Below the pieces are notes generated by a model. It did not search any database. It was not told where the DNA came from and saw only the letters and a program-made list of their open reading frames with translations. From NCBI RefSeq assembly GCF_005144885.1, contig NZ_CP039690.1, forward strand, positions 744,001-808,000: DNA of 64,000 bases. Direction: 5' to 3'. This document shows positions 7,931-16,416 of the stretch, piece after piece. This stretch comes from Phreatobacter stygius. Its GTDB lineage: Bacteria > Pseudomonadota > Alphaproteobacteria > Rhizobiales > Phreatobacteraceae. The number at the start of each line of letters is the position of its first letter. Positions within the stretch are counted from its first letter, which is position 1. A program made the translations under genes and the position numbers.

Positions 7931-8539
7931 ATGCTGATCGCCCATGCCGGGAAGACCCCGCAGATCGACCCGGCGGCCTTTGTCGCCCCGGACGCCACCG
8001 TCTGCGGCGACGTGGTGGTCGGTCCGGGCAGCCGGATCATGCACGGCGCCCGCCTGATCGGCGAGGCCGGCGGCGTCATCCGGATCGGCTGCAACACCAT
8101 CGTCATGGAGAATGCGGTCATACGCGCCAGCCACCGCCACCCCTGCACCATTGGCGACCATTGCCTGATCGGCCCCAGCGCCCATGTCGCCGGCGCGCAG
8201 CTGGAAGACCAGGTGTTCATCGCCACCGGCGCCGCGGTGTTTCACGGCTCCTACCTGGCGCGCGGCACGGAGGTGCGCATTCACGCCACCGTCCACATCC
8301 GCACCCGGCTCGAAGCCGGCGCGACCGTGCCGATCGGCTGGATCGCCGTCGGCGACCCTGCGCGCATCCTGCCGCCCGACCAGCACGACGCGATCTGGGC
8401 GGCCCAGGCGCCGCTCGACTTTCCAAGCTGGGTCTATGGTGTCGACCGCACCACGCCCGACGTGATGATCCAGATCACCAAGGGCCTGTCCGACCAGCTC
8501 GGCGCCCATGCCGACGACAGCGAGGTGAAGCCGCGCTGA
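7931..8539 (+). CDS. Gamma-carbonic-anhydrase-like hexapeptide-repeat protein
   Basis: The 202-residue protein is a left-handed beta-helix protein of the gamma-carbonic anhydrase/PaaY/YrdA class. Hexapeptide turns run from about residue 12 to 155 (PAAFVAPDATVCGDVVVGPGSRIMHGARLIGEAGGVIRIG). The histidines in HRHPCTIGDHCLIGPSAHV and AVFHGS are positioned as trimer-interface metal ligands. Many members are acyltransferase-like or structural rather than true carbonic anhydrases, so activity is open. The C-terminal 50 residues form an extra helical tail. Confidence 0.75.
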   Translation: MLIAHAGKTPQIDPAAFVAPDATVCGDVVVGPGSRIMHGARLIGEAGGVIRIGCNTIVMENAVIRASHRHPCTIGDHCLIGPSAHVAGAQLEDQVFIATGAAVFHGSYLARGTEVRIHATVHIRTRLEAGATVPIGWIAVGDPARILPPDQHDAIWAAQAPLDFPSWVYGVDRTTPDVMIQITKGLSDQLGAHADDSEVKPR

Positions 8540-8557
8540 GATAGGCTCGGCCGCTGG

Positions 8558-8950
8558 TCAGGGCTTCGGGATCGGTGTCGGCTGGTAGGCGACGAAGCGC
8601 CAGCGGCCGTCGCCTTCGCGCGCCCAGACCGCGAGCGACCGGTTGTCCAGGTGACGCTCGGTCTTGCCCTCCATGACGACGCGCGCGACCATCCGCCCGA
8701 CGACCAGTGCCGTCGCGCCCACGACGACGACGCGCTCCTCCGGACGGGTGATCTCGCGATAGTCGAAATATTTGTTCGCCACCTTGTCGATATAGCTCGT
8801 CTTGTCGTCCACCGTGGCGTTGGAATGGGTATAGACCAGGGCATCGGACAGAAGCGCCCGGAGTTCCGCGACATCGGCCGACAGCATGGCGTGGTAGCGG
8901 CGCGCCTCCAGGTCGCGGATCTCCTTGGTGATGTCGGTCTCGGCGGTCAT
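8558..8950 (-). CDS. NTF2-like (DUF4440/SnoaL-type) protein
   Basis: The 130-residue protein has the NTF2-like pattern: an N-terminal helix (EIRDLEARRYHAMLSADVAELRALLSDALVYTHSNATVDDKTSYID) followed by a beta-sheet (ERVVVVGATALVVGRMVARVVMEG, NRSLAVWAREGDGRWRFVAYQPTPIP). These cone-shaped domains bind or act on small molecules. It is the last gene of the GntR-FAH-dioxygenase-SDR operon, with an AGGAG ribosome site and a gap of only 25 bases from the SDR. It may therefore serve the same pathway, for example as an isomerase, dehydratase or binding protein. The exact role is unknown. Confidence 0.75.
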   Translation of the reverse strand: MTAETDITKEIRDLEARRYHAMLSADVAELRALLSDALVYTHSNATVDDKTSYIDKVANKYFDYREITRPEERVVVVGATALVVGRMVARVVMEGKTERHLDNRSLAVWAREGDGRWRFVAYQPTPIPKP

Positions 8951-8975
8951 GCGATGCTCCTGAAAAATGGGGTGG

Positions 8976-9719
8976 TTACAGCGTGCGACCGGAATCGAGT
9001 TTCAACAATGCGCCGGTCAGATGCGGCACCGCATCGCTCAAGGCGAAGACCACATAGCGTGCCAGTTCCTCGGGCTCGACGACCTGGCCGAGCGGCAGGG
9101 CCTGCGCCACCTGGTCGAGATAGCCCGGCATGGCGCGCGTCGCTTCCGTCGCCGTGGTGCCCGGCACCAGAGTGTTGACCCTGATACGCCAGGGCGCCAG
9201 CTCGAGCGCCAGCGCATGCATCAGAGCGTGGACGCCGCCCTTGCTGGCGACATAGGGCAAGAGGCCGGTCACCGGCTTCAGCGCGCTGGACGAACCGGTG
9301 GCGATGATCGAGCCGCCGCCGCCCTGGGCGATGAGCCGCCGCGCCGCTTCCATGACCGTGTTGAACGTGCCGGTCAGATTGACTGCCAGCACCTCCTGCC
9401 AGTCGGCGAGCGTCACCTCGCCGATCGGCTTGCGGGCGCCAAGGATGCCGGCATTGGCAACTGCTGCGTCGATCCGGCCGAAGCGCGCCTCAGCAGCGTC
9501 AAAAAGCCTGGCGATCGCAACCGCATCACGGATATCGGTCGCAACGGCAACCACCCGGCCGCCGGTGCGGGTGATCTCTCCCGCGGTGTCCTCGAGCTTT
9601 TCGGTAGCGATGCCGGCAATGACCACATCCGCGCCGGCAGCACTCGCGGCGAGCGCCACGGCTTTGCCGATGCCGGATTCCGCGCCGGTGACGACGACGA
9701 CCTTGCCTGAGAGGTTCAT
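8976..9719 (-). CDS. Short-chain dehydrogenase/reductase
   Basis: The 247-residue protein is a classical SDR. The cofactor motif TGAESGIG lies near residue 11, NAG near 87, and the catalytic serine in ATGSSSALKP. Y-x-x-x-K is present as YVASK near 155. An N-terminal Rossmann region (VVVTGAESGIGKAVALAASAAGADVVIAG) fits NAD(P) use. The frame continues upstream to 9995, but the ATG at 9719 is preceded by AAGGA and starts the fold correctly. Next to a ring-cleavage dioxygenase it could be a diol or alcohol dehydrogenase of the same pathway, which is inference from context. Confidence 0.88.
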   Translation of the reverse strand: MNLSGKVVVVTGAESGIGKAVALAASAAGADVVIAGIATEKLEDTAGEITRTGGRVVAVATDIRDAVAIARLFDAAEARFGRIDAAVANAGILGARKPIGEVTLADWQEVLAVNLTGTFNTVMEAARRLIAQGGGGSIIATGSSSALKPVTGLLPYVASKGGVHALMHALALELAPWRIRVNTLVPGTTATEATRAMPGYLDQVAQALPLGQVVEPEELARYVVFALSDAVPHLTGALLKLDSGRTL

Positions 9720-9759
9720 GCTGCTTGTCCTTGAGCGTCGGCCATGAGCGCGCGACCGC

Positions 9760-10692
9760 TCAGCTCGCCAGCGCGACCGTTTCGCGCCAGACGGCGAAGC
9801 GCGAGAGATGCTCGATCCAGGCGCGCGGCGGCGGCGCGCCCCAGCGATTGACCACCTTGATGTTCGAGAGATCCGGCGGGCAGGCGATGACACTCGGCGG
9901 CCGGTCGTCGAGAATGACCTCCATTTCGGCCGAGCATTCCACCAGGAAACCGGAACGATCGACGTAATAGGCGAACAGGTTGTCGCCGCAGCCATGGCGC
10001 CCCGGCCCCCAGACCATCAGGCGGTCCTGGGTGTCGAGCAGATCGCCGAGCCGCATGAAATCGCTGAACTGGGCGAATTCCCACGCCAGATGATGCAGGC
10101 CGGGACTGGCGCTGCGGGCGACGCCGACACTGTGGTGACGGCCGTCGGCCGCGCGCAGCCAGGCCAGGTCGCAAGCCTCGGTCCGCTCGGACAGCTTCAG
10201 GCCCAGAACGTCCGACAGGAGCGCCTGGCAGGCCATCGGGTCGGGAGAGGCGAGATTGACGTGGCAGAGCCGGCGCGGGTGGATGCCCGGGCCGCCATGG
10301 CGGATGGCCTGATCCTCCGGGATCGGCGTATGCACCTCCAGCACATGGCCTTCGGGCGTCTCGAGCGTCACGGCATGGGCGATGAAGGGCAGCGACGGCC
10401 GGTCGGTCAGGAGTGCAAGGCCCGTGCGGCGGACGCGGGCGGCAACCTCGGCGACCGCCGTCGCATCGGGTGCCTCCAGTCCGATGGCACGCACCGCGTC
10501 CTCGCCGGCCCGCCGCAGCACCAGTTCGGCGCGCCGTCTGTTGGAGGTCAGAAGCGCATGATCCTGCGTGCGTTCGACCAGGCGCAGCCCGACGATATCG
10601 GTCGCGTCGGCGATCGCCGCGTCGAGATCGATGACATCAAGCGTCACATGGCCGAGGCAAGTGACCAGCGGGGTCGGTGTCGGCAATGCCAT
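9760..10692 (-). CDS. Type I extradiol dioxygenase-like protein (VOC superfamily)
   Basis: The 310-residue protein has two VOC modules, the BphC architecture. The N-terminal domain starts LGHVTLDVIDLDAAIADATDIVGL. The C-terminal domain keeps the metal triad: H144 in RLCHVNL, H201 in LHHLAWE and E252 in LVECSAE. Second-shell residues of BphC-type enzymes are also present, namely the HHS motif (186-188), GRHGCGDN with H233, and Y243. It is therefore likely to be an active Fe(II) or Mn(II) extradiol ring-cleavage enzyme, with an unidentified catecholic substrate. AAGGAGG precedes the ATG by seven bases. It lies between the FAH-family and SDR genes in one operon. Confidence 0.82.
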   Translation of the reverse strand: MALPTPTPLVTCLGHVTLDVIDLDAAIADATDIVGLRLVERTQDHALLTSNRRRAELVLRRAGEDAVRAIGLEAPDATAVAEVAARVRRTGLALLTDRPSLPFIAHAVTLETPEGHVLEVHTPIPEDQAIRHGGPGIHPRRLCHVNLASPDPMACQALLSDVLGLKLSERTEACDLAWLRAADGRHHSVGVARSASPGLHHLAWEFAQFSDFMRLGDLLDTQDRLMVWGPGRHGCGDNLFAYYVDRSGFLVECSAEMEVILDDRPPSVIACPPDLSNIKVVNRWGAPPPRAWIEHLSRFAVWRETVALAS

Positions 10693-10761
10693 GGGTTATC
10701 CTCCTTGGATGGGCGCGACCGCTGAAGCGGCTCGTCATGTGCTAGGGGCTGAGCGGGCGGG

Positions 10762-11637
10762 TCAGGCCGCCCGGACTTCCGCCGGGATTTCGTCGCGAAT
10801 CGGGTTCCTTAAGGTGCCGATGCCCTCGATCTCCACCTCGCAGACATCACCGTCACGCATGAACAAGGGCGGCTTGCGGGCAAAGCCGACACCGGCCGGC
10901 GTACCCGTCACGATGACGTCGCCGACCTGCAGCGTCATCGCTTGGCTGGCGATGCTGATCAGGGTCGCGACATCGAAGCACATGTCGGCGGTATTGCCGC
11001 TTTGCACCGTCTGGCCGTTGAGCCGCGTCTCCAGCTTCAGGCCACGAGCACCGGCGGGAAGCTCGTCGGCGCTGACGAAATCCGGGCCGAAGGCGCCGGT
11101 ATCGTCGAAGTTCTTGCCGACGGTCCATTGCGCCGACTTGAACTGGTAGTCGCGGATCGACGCGTCGTTGAACACCGAATAGCCCGCGACATGGGCGAGT
11201 GCCCGGTCCTTCGCGATGTGGCGACCGGCAGTGCCGATGATGACCGCGACTTCGCCTTCGAAATCCAATTGATCGGACAGCACCGGGCGGACGATCGCCT
11301 CGCCGTGACCGATCAGGCTGGAGGAGAAACGCGGGAAGATCGCGGGATAGTCGGGCACCGTCACATAGGGGCTTTCGGCGGCGTGATCGACATAGTTCAG
11401 GCCGATGCACAGCACCTTGCCGGGCTGCGGCAGGAGCGGCCGGTAGCTGATCGCCGCGGGATCGAGCGCCGGGCCACCGCGGCCGACCGCCGCAGCAAGG
11501 GCTCCGCGCCCGGCCCGCAAGAGATCGCCGAGATCGAGCGGCCCGAGATCGGTGAGCTCCCCGTCCCGATTGAGCGCCAACCCGGCACTGCCGGTCGTCC
11601 CGTCCTGGTTCCGTCGACGATATGACACAAGCCTCAT
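10762..11637 (-). CDS. Fumarylacetoacetate hydrolase family protein
   Basis: The 291-residue protein belongs to the FAH superfamily, cleaving or decarboxylating beta-diketo or 2-keto acids from aromatic ring-opening products. Visible motifs are KVLCIGLNYVDHAAES, LDFEGEVAVIIG with metal-binding acidic residues, YSVFNDASIRDYQ, GKNFDDTGAFGP and GDVIVTGTPAGVGFARKPP. A GTG at 11643 is in frame, but it lies within the perfect AGGAGG that precedes the ATG at 11637 by five bases, so the ATG is the start. It is the first enzyme gene after gntR. A candidate operator half-copy lies 56 bases upstream. Confidence 0.9.
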   Translation of the reverse strand: MRLVSYRRRNQDGTTGSAGLALNRDGELTDLGPLDLGDLLRAGRGALAAAVGRGGPALDPAAISYRPLLPQPGKVLCIGLNYVDHAAESPYVTVPDYPAIFPRFSSSLIGHGEAIVRPVLSDQLDFEGEVAVIIGTAGRHIAKDRALAHVAGYSVFNDASIRDYQFKSAQWTVGKNFDDTGAFGPDFVSADELPAGARGLKLETRLNGQTVQSGNTADMCFDVATLISIASQAMTLQVGDVIVTGTPAGVGFARKPPLFMRDGDVCEVEIEGIGTLRNPIRDEIPAEVRAA

Positions 11638-11692
11638 GGCCACCTCCTGATGGCAGAGACCATAGCCTCAGAACGTCAGACGATCAACAGTA

Positions 11693-11711
11693 TTTTCGAA
11701 TATCCTAGGCA
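11693..11711. promoter_or_regulatory. Candidate GntR operator copy upstream of the FAH gene
   Basis: This 19-base stretch matches the second unit of the tandem repeat at 12507-12525 at 14 of 19 positions, including the core CGAATATC. It lies 56 bases upstream of the FAH start and overlaps the last codons of gntR. Control of the catabolic genes by the same regulator is inferred. Confidence 0.35.
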
Positions 11712-12418
11712 TCAACGAACATCTTGGGCTCGCCCGAAAGGAGGATCTGGCAAGTCCGGTCGAGATGGCGGCGGGCCAGATAGGTCGCTGATTCCGTGTC
11801 GCGGGCGATCACCGCGGCAGCCAATTCCCGATGCTCGCCGAGATCGTCACGTGGCGCCCGCAGATATTGGACGGCGAGCCGCCGATAGCGGTCGGCCTGG
11901 TCATAGAGCTGGTCACGGAACCGGACCAGCCATTCCGACCGGCAGGCGGCCGCAAGGGCATCGTGAAAAGCGTGGTGGCGCTGCTCCCATTCGTCGTCGA
12001 CGAGGCCGTCGGCGCCGATCTTGCTGCGCTTGGCAAGCTCGTGCAGCGCCCCCACGATGCCCGCCTCCCAGCGATCGTCACCATTGGCGATCGACTGGCG
12101 AATAGCCATTGCTTCCAATTCCTTGCGCATGTTGGTGATATCCAGGAGCGCCGCCCTGGACACCGGGGCGACACGAAACCCCTTGTGCTCCTCGAGCTCC
12201 ACCAGCCCCCCGGCCTGGAGCTTCATCAGAGCCTCGCGCAAGGGGCTGAGACCGACATCATAGGCCGTCTTCAGCTCCTCGAAGCGCAGCCGCGCGCCGG
12301 GCCTCCAATGGCAGCGGACGATGTCGCGCCTGAGCTCCTCATAGACCCCGCCACTTCGCGTCCGCGTCACCTTCAACTGGCCCGCCCCGCGCTCCCGGCC
12401 ATGGATTGCCTCGGTCAA
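11705..12418 (-). CDS. GntR-family regulator, FCD (FadR/VanR-like) subfamily
   Basis: The 237-residue protein has an N-terminal winged HTH (VYEELRRDIVRCHWRPGARLRFEELKTAYDVGLSPLREALMKLQAGGLVELEEHKGFRVAPVS). An all-helical FCD ligand domain follows, with metal or ligand residues in MRKELEAMAIRQS, HHAFHDALAAAC and EHRELAAAVIARD. The start is TTG at 12418, seven bases after GGAGG. It is the first gene of the leftward operon and diverges from the livKHMGF-type operon. Tandem 19-base repeats between the two are the obvious candidate binding site. The effector is probably the pathway substrate or an intermediate. Confidence 0.88.
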   Translation of the reverse strand: MTEAIHGRERGAGQLKVTRTRSGGVYEELRRDIVRCHWRPGARLRFEELKTAYDVGLSPLREALMKLQAGGLVELEEHKGFRVAPVSRAALLDITNMRKELEAMAIRQSIANGDDRWEAGIVGALHELAKRSKIGADGLVDDEWEQRHHAFHDALAAACRSEWLVRFRDQLYDQADRYRRLAVQYLRAPRDDLGEHRELAAAVIARDTESATYLARRHLDRTCQILLSGEPKMFVDA

Positions 12419-12487
12419 ATCATGCCCTCCGTGCGCTCTCGGCGCCCTTCATCTATAGCATGATCCGGTTTTCGTGGAAAATCGTGA

Positions 12488-12525
12488 TTATCGAAGATCA
12501 TTGACATTACCGAATATCATTGTCA
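12488..12525. promoter_or_regulatory. Tandem 19-bp direct repeats, candidate GntR operators
   Basis: Two abutting 19-base units occupy 12488-12506 and 12507-12525. They agree at 16 of 19 positions, with consensus TTAYCGAAKATCATTGWCA. They lie 70 bases upstream of gntR and 58 bases upstream of the substrate-binding protein gene. GATAAT on the minus strand (12492-12487) could be the gntR -10 element, so binding here would block gntR transcription. The assignment is inferred from position and repetition. Confidence 0.5.
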
Positions 12526-12582
12526 GCCTTGGACACCACAAGGCCGGTTTCGGACGGCCTGCAAAAAACGCCGAGGGAGACG

Positions 12583-13731
12583 ATGATGCGCGTAGTGATG
12601 GCGAAGCTTCTGGCCGGTGCGGCCTTGATGACGATCGGTGCGACGGCGGGCGTCATGCCGGCCCGGGCCCAGGCGCCCACCGGCGAGCCGATCACCATCG
12701 GCGCCATCCTGTCGATCACCGGGCCCGTCGCCGGCGTCGGCCAGCCGGAGCGCGACGGCGTCCTGCTCGCCGAGCGCGCGGTCAACGAGGCCGGCGGCAT
12801 TGCCGGCCGGCCGCTCAAGGTGCAGATCGAGGACGACGCGTCCAACCCGGATACCGCCGTTTCCAAGGCCAATGGGCTGATCCGGGTGTCGCGCATCCGC
12901 GCCCTGATCGGCTCGAGCAATCTCGCCGCAACCGTCGCCATCGGCGGCCTGACCGATCCGATCCGTCTGCCGCATGTGGCGCTGTCCGGCATCGGGCCGG
13001 CGGTGGAGGCAAGGCGCACTTGCGTGATGCACCTCCTGGCACCGCAGGAATTGAACGCACGGGCGGCGCTGACCTATGCCCGCGACGCCTTGTCGGCGAA
13101 GCGCGTCGGCGTTCTGCACGATTCCGGCTACGGTCAGGCAGTCGCCAACAGCCTCAAGGCGGTGGCCGCTGAATATGGCATCGAGCTGGTCCAGATCGAG
13201 AAATTCGAGATCGGCGCGACCGATGTCAGCGCCCAGGCCGCCAAGGTCAAGGCCGCCGGGCCGCAGGCGGTGATCGTCGTCGCCTCCTCGGCGACGCCGT
13301 TTCGCAACGTCCATGACCTGCGCATGGGCGTGCCGGTCATCGCCAGCATCGCCTCTTCGTCCTATGAATATGTCCGTGCCATGGGCGAAGCCGCCGAGGG
13401 TGTCGTCTTCGCCGAGTTCCTGGTGGCGGAAGATCCCCTGCCGCATCAGGCCGATTTCGTCCGGCGCTTCCAGGCCGCCTATGGCCGGCTGCCGAAGAAC
13501 TACGAGGCGGCGGGCTTCGACGCGGTCAACCTGATCGCCAAGGTGATGGCCGAGGCCGGCGCCAATGCCGACAATGCGGCGATCTGCACGGCCTTGCGCA
13601 AGCCCTTTCAAGGCGTGCTGGCGCGCTACGACTTCTCCGCTCCCGACATGACCGGCATCAAGCTCACGAGCTTCACCTATTCGCAGGTTCGCGGCGGGCG
13701 GTTCGAGCGCCTCGCCTTCCGTCCGCAATGA
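12583..13731 (+). CDS. Branched-chain-type ABC transporter substrate-binding protein
   Basis: The 382-residue protein has a signal peptide ending at MPARAQA (about residue 27). A type I periplasmic binding fold of the Leu/Ile/Val (PF13458) family follows, with ITIGAILSITGPVAGVGQPERDGVLLAERAVNEAGGI, DASNPDTAVSKANGL, GVLHDSGYGQAVANSLK and YEAAGFDAVNLIAK. In catabolic clusters of this sort such proteins often bind aromatic acids rather than amino acids. The ATG at 12583 is chosen because GAGGGAG precedes it and the signal peptide follows; the frame is open further upstream. It is the first gene of the five-gene importer operon. Confidence 0.88.
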   Translation: MMRVVMAKLLAGAALMTIGATAGVMPARAQAPTGEPITIGAILSITGPVAGVGQPERDGVLLAERAVNEAGGIAGRPLKVQIEDDASNPDTAVSKANGLIRVSRIRALIGSSNLAATVAIGGLTDPIRLPHVALSGIGPAVEARRTCVMHLLAPQELNARAALTYARDALSAKRVGVLHDSGYGQAVANSLKAVAAEYGIELVQIEKFEIGATDVSAQAAKVKAAGPQAVIVVASSATPFRNVHDLRMGVPVIASIASSSYEYVRAMGEAAEGVVFAEFLVAEDPLPHQADFVRRFQAAYGRLPKNYEAAGFDAVNLIAKVMAEAGANADNAAICTALRKPFQGVLARYDFSAPDMTGIKLTSFTYSQVRGGRFERLAFRPQ

Positions 13732-13749
13732 CGCCGAGGAAATAGTCCT

Positions 13750-14637
13750 ATGTCGCTCGCACTCGTCATCCAGGCGGTTCTCGCCGGACTGACCAATGGC
13801 TTCGTCTACGCCCTGGTTGGCCTTGGCATCGCCACCGTGTTCAAGGGCAGCCGCACCATCAATGTCGTACAAGGCGAGTTCGTCGTCATCGGCGCTCTGG
13901 TCGCGGTCGGGCTGATCGAGCTCGCCGGCCTGCCCTACCCGGCCGCGGCGTTCGTCGGCCTCGCCTTCGGCGGCCTGGCGGGCGGCGCGATCGAGGCCTG
14001 TTTCATCCGGCCGATGATCCGCCGCCGGGCGGGCGAGGAGGGCATGCTGCTGGTCTCGATCGGGCTTGCGGTGGCGACCTCGGCCGCCGTCCTGTTCGTC
14101 GCCGGGCGCGGCTCCTATCTGCTGCCGGCGGTCGGCGGCAATGCGGTGGTCGATATCGGCGGCGCCGTCGTCCGCGTCCACGCCCTGTTCCTGATCGGCT
14201 TCGGCGCCGTCCTGGTCGGCGCGCTCGCGCTGTTCTTCCGCCGGACACCGCTCGGCCTGTCGATGATGGCGGCCGCCCTGGAGCCCGATGGCGCCACCGT
14301 CATCGGCATCGATGTCGAGCGCATGCGCCAGGCGACCTTCGTGCTCGGCGGCGTGCTGGGCGCGACGGCCGGCATCCTTGTCGCGCCGCTGACCGAGGTG
14401 AATTACCAGATGGGCCTTGCCCTGACCCTCAAGGGCTTCGCCGCGGCGGTGCTCGGCGGCCTCGCCAATCCGCTCGGAGCAGTTGCCGGCGGCCTGTGCA
14501 TCGCGCTGGTCGAGTCCTTCGGCATCGTCTTCATCGCGTCCGGCTACAAGAACGTCTTCGCGATGTCGGTGCTGATCCTGGTCATGCTGCTTCTGCCCAA
14601 TGGCCTCATCGGCCGGGCCAAGCGCGCGGGAGGCTGA
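13750..14637 (+). CDS. Branched-chain-type ABC permease, LivH family
   Basis: The 295-residue inner-membrane protein has about eight hydrophobic helices and the LivH signature ALVGLGIATVFKGSRTINVVQGEFVVIGA near the N-terminus. The conserved GVLGATAGILVAPLTEVNYQMG and LKGFAAAVLGGLANPLGAVAGG (EAA-like) regions follow. It forms half of the translocation pore with the next gene product. It begins 18 bases after the binding-protein gene, with GAGGAA as ribosome site, and its stop lies one base before the LivM start. Confidence 0.9.
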   Translation: MSLALVIQAVLAGLTNGFVYALVGLGIATVFKGSRTINVVQGEFVVIGALVAVGLIELAGLPYPAAAFVGLAFGGLAGGAIEACFIRPMIRRRAGEEGMLLVSIGLAVATSAAVLFVAGRGSYLLPAVGGNAVVDIGGAVVRVHALFLIGFGAVLVGALALFFRRTPLGLSMMAAALEPDGATVIGIDVERMRQATFVLGGVLGATAGILVAPLTEVNYQMGLALTLKGFAAAVLGGLANPLGAVAGGLCIALVESFGIVFIASGYKNVFAMSVLILVMLLLPNGLIGRAKRAGG

Positions 14638-14638
14638 C

Positions 14639-15625
14639 ATGACCCACACTTCCCTTCGCATGCTCGCGCTTGCCGCCTGCCTCGCCGTCGGCCTTGCGCT
14701 GCCCTTCGTCGCGCCGCTACCGCTGGTCGACCGCCTGGTCTTCGCCGCCATATACGGCATAGCCGGGCTCGGTGTCGGGCTGCTGCTCGGCCAGTGCGGC
14801 ATCCTCAACCTGGCGCAGGCGTTGTTCTACGGCATCGGCGCCTATGCGACCGCCTATGCCTCGGTCGAACTCGGCTGGCCGCCGGCCGCCGGCTTCGCCG
14901 CGGGCCTCGCGGTCTCGGGCGCGCTGGCCTTCGCCATCGGCTGGCCGACGCTCCGGCTGAACGGCTATTTCCTGGCGCTCGCGACGCTGGCGCTCGGCAT
15001 TGCCGGCCACGAACTGTTCTTCGAGTGGGATTGGCTCACCGGCGGCACCTTCGGAATTGGCGGCATTCCGCCGATCCGCCTGGCCGGGTTGCCGTTCAAC
15101 ACGCCGGAGACTTTCTACTACATTGCCTGGGCGGTCTTCCTGGCGGCGCTGTTCCTGGCGCGCAACCTTATCGCCTCGCGCAACGGCCTCGCCATGCAGG
15201 CGATGCGCGATGCGCCCGACGCCGCCGCCGTGCTCGGCATCGACATGCACCGGCTGAAAGCCAAGATGTTCGTCGTCAGCGCCATGCTCGGCGCCGTCGC
15301 CGGCTCGCTGTTCGCCCATTATGTCGGCTTCGTCAGCGTCCAGAGCTTCGGTGTCGAACGCTCCATCCAGTTCCTGCTCATCCCGGTCGTCGGCGGCGCC
15401 CGCTCGCTCGTCGGCATGGCCGTCGGCGCGATCTTCATCGCCCTGGTGCCTGAACTGCTCAGTCATTTCGGTGAGATCCACCACGTGCTGTTCGGGCTGG
15501 CGCTGGTCGCGGTGGTCATCATCTGCCCGGACGGTATTGCCGGACTGTGGCAGGGCCTGCGCGCCAGGATCGCGGCGCCGAGGACCGCCGAGGCGTCGAC
15601 GAAGGAGCCGAACCATGCGGCATGA
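14639..15625 (+). CDS. Branched-chain-type ABC permease, LivM family
   Basis: The 328-residue permease has about nine hydrophobic segments and the LivM motifs GIAGLGVGLLLGQCGILNLAQALFYGIGAYA and LFLARNLIASRNGLAMQAMRDAPDAAAVLGIDMHRLKAKMFVVSAMLGAVAGSLFAHYVGFV. The second block is the cytoplasmic coupling loop. The start at 14639 is one base beyond the livH stop behind GGGAGG. It pairs with the LivH-like protein and the two ATPases. Its last codons overlap the start of the livG-like gene by 11 bases. Confidence 0.9.
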   Translation: MTHTSLRMLALAACLAVGLALPFVAPLPLVDRLVFAAIYGIAGLGVGLLLGQCGILNLAQALFYGIGAYATAYASVELGWPPAAGFAAGLAVSGALAFAIGWPTLRLNGYFLALATLALGIAGHELFFEWDWLTGGTFGIGGIPPIRLAGLPFNTPETFYYIAWAVFLAALFLARNLIASRNGLAMQAMRDAPDAAAVLGIDMHRLKAKMFVVSAMLGAVAGSLFAHYVGFVSVQSFGVERSIQFLLIPVVGGARSLVGMAVGAIFIALVPELLSHFGEIHHVLFGLALVAVVIICPDGIAGLWQGLRARIAAPRTAEASTKEPNHAA

Positions 15626-16406
15626 CCCGGCAAATCCCGTCGCGCCGGCCGGCGCGCCGCTTCTCGCCATCGGCGGCATCGCCCACAGCTTCGGCGGTTT
15701 CAGCGTGCTGCGCGACGTCTCGATCGGCGTCGGCGCCGGCCGCATCGTCGGCCTGCTCGGCCCGAACGGATCCGGCAAGACCACCCTGTTCAACATCATT
15801 TCCGGCTTCCTGACGCCAGGCGCCGGCTCGCTCTCTTTCGATGGGCGGGAAATCACCCGCCTCGACGTGCAAGCGCGTTCGCGCCTCGGCATCACGCGCA
15901 CCTTCCAGACCCCGAAAGTGTTCGAGAGTCTGTCGACGCGCGACAACGTGGCGCTCGGTTTCTACAAGCAGACCGGCGCCGGCGTGGTCGAGAGCCTGAT
16001 CGGCTCGGCCAGGTCGCGCCGCGAGATGGCCGACATCCGCGAGCGCTCCAGCGCGCTGATGACCCGCTTCAATCTCGCCGCGCTCGCCGATGCTCCGGCC
16101 GCACTTCTGACCGCCGGTCAAAGGCGCAATCTGGAAATCGCCCGGGCGCTTGCCGGCGCGCCGAAGCTGCTGATGCTCGACGAACCGTCGACCGGCTTGA
16201 CCCGCGACGAGGCCGACGCGCTCGGCCAGGCGCTGAAGTCGCTCGGCAATGACGCGGTGACGGTGTTCGTGGTGTCCCACGACATGGAGTTCATGCGCAT
16301 CGTCGACGTCGCCCATGTCCTCTATTTCGGCGAGATCATCGCCTCCGGCGACATGCGGACGGTTCAGGCCGACCCCAAGGTCCGGCAGATCTATCTTGGA
16401 ACCTGA
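15615..16406 (+). CDS. Branched-chain-type ABC ATPase, LivG family
   Basis: The 263-residue ATPase has Walker A GPNGSGKTT at residues 49-57, the Q-loop in TRTFQTPKVFESLS (LivG type) and Walker B LLMLDE at 185-190. The H-loop is in VVSHDMEF. The C-terminal VLYFGEIIASGDMRTVQADPKVRQIYLG is the LivG tail. The signature is LTAGQ (165-169) rather than the usual LSGGQ, a mild departure seen in some LivG proteins. GAAGGAG precedes the ATG, and the gene overlaps the livM end. Confidence 0.9.
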   Translation: MRHDPANPVAPAGAPLLAIGGIAHSFGGFSVLRDVSIGVGAGRIVGLLGPNGSGKTTLFNIISGFLTPGAGSLSFDGREITRLDVQARSRLGITRTFQTPKVFESLSTRDNVALGFYKQTGAGVVESLIGSARSRREMADIRERSSALMTRFNLAALADAPAALLTAGQRRNLEIARALAGAPKLLMLDEPSTGLTRDEADALGQALKSLGNDAVTVFVVSHDMEFMRIVDVAHVLYFGEIIASGDMRTVQADPKVRQIYLGT

Positions 16407-16416
16407 GGAGGACCGC

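Noticed and set aside
12464-12485. TTTTC-GTG-GAAAA palindrome near the gntR start
   Set aside because: The arms are only five bases, and the block resembles a fragment of a common alphaproteobacterial palindromic repeat rather than an operator.
12523-14808. 761-codon open frame antisense to livK and livH
   Set aside because: It spans two clearly real genes on the other strand, is full of Asp, Arg, His and Gly, and matches no family. It is a GC-driven shadow.
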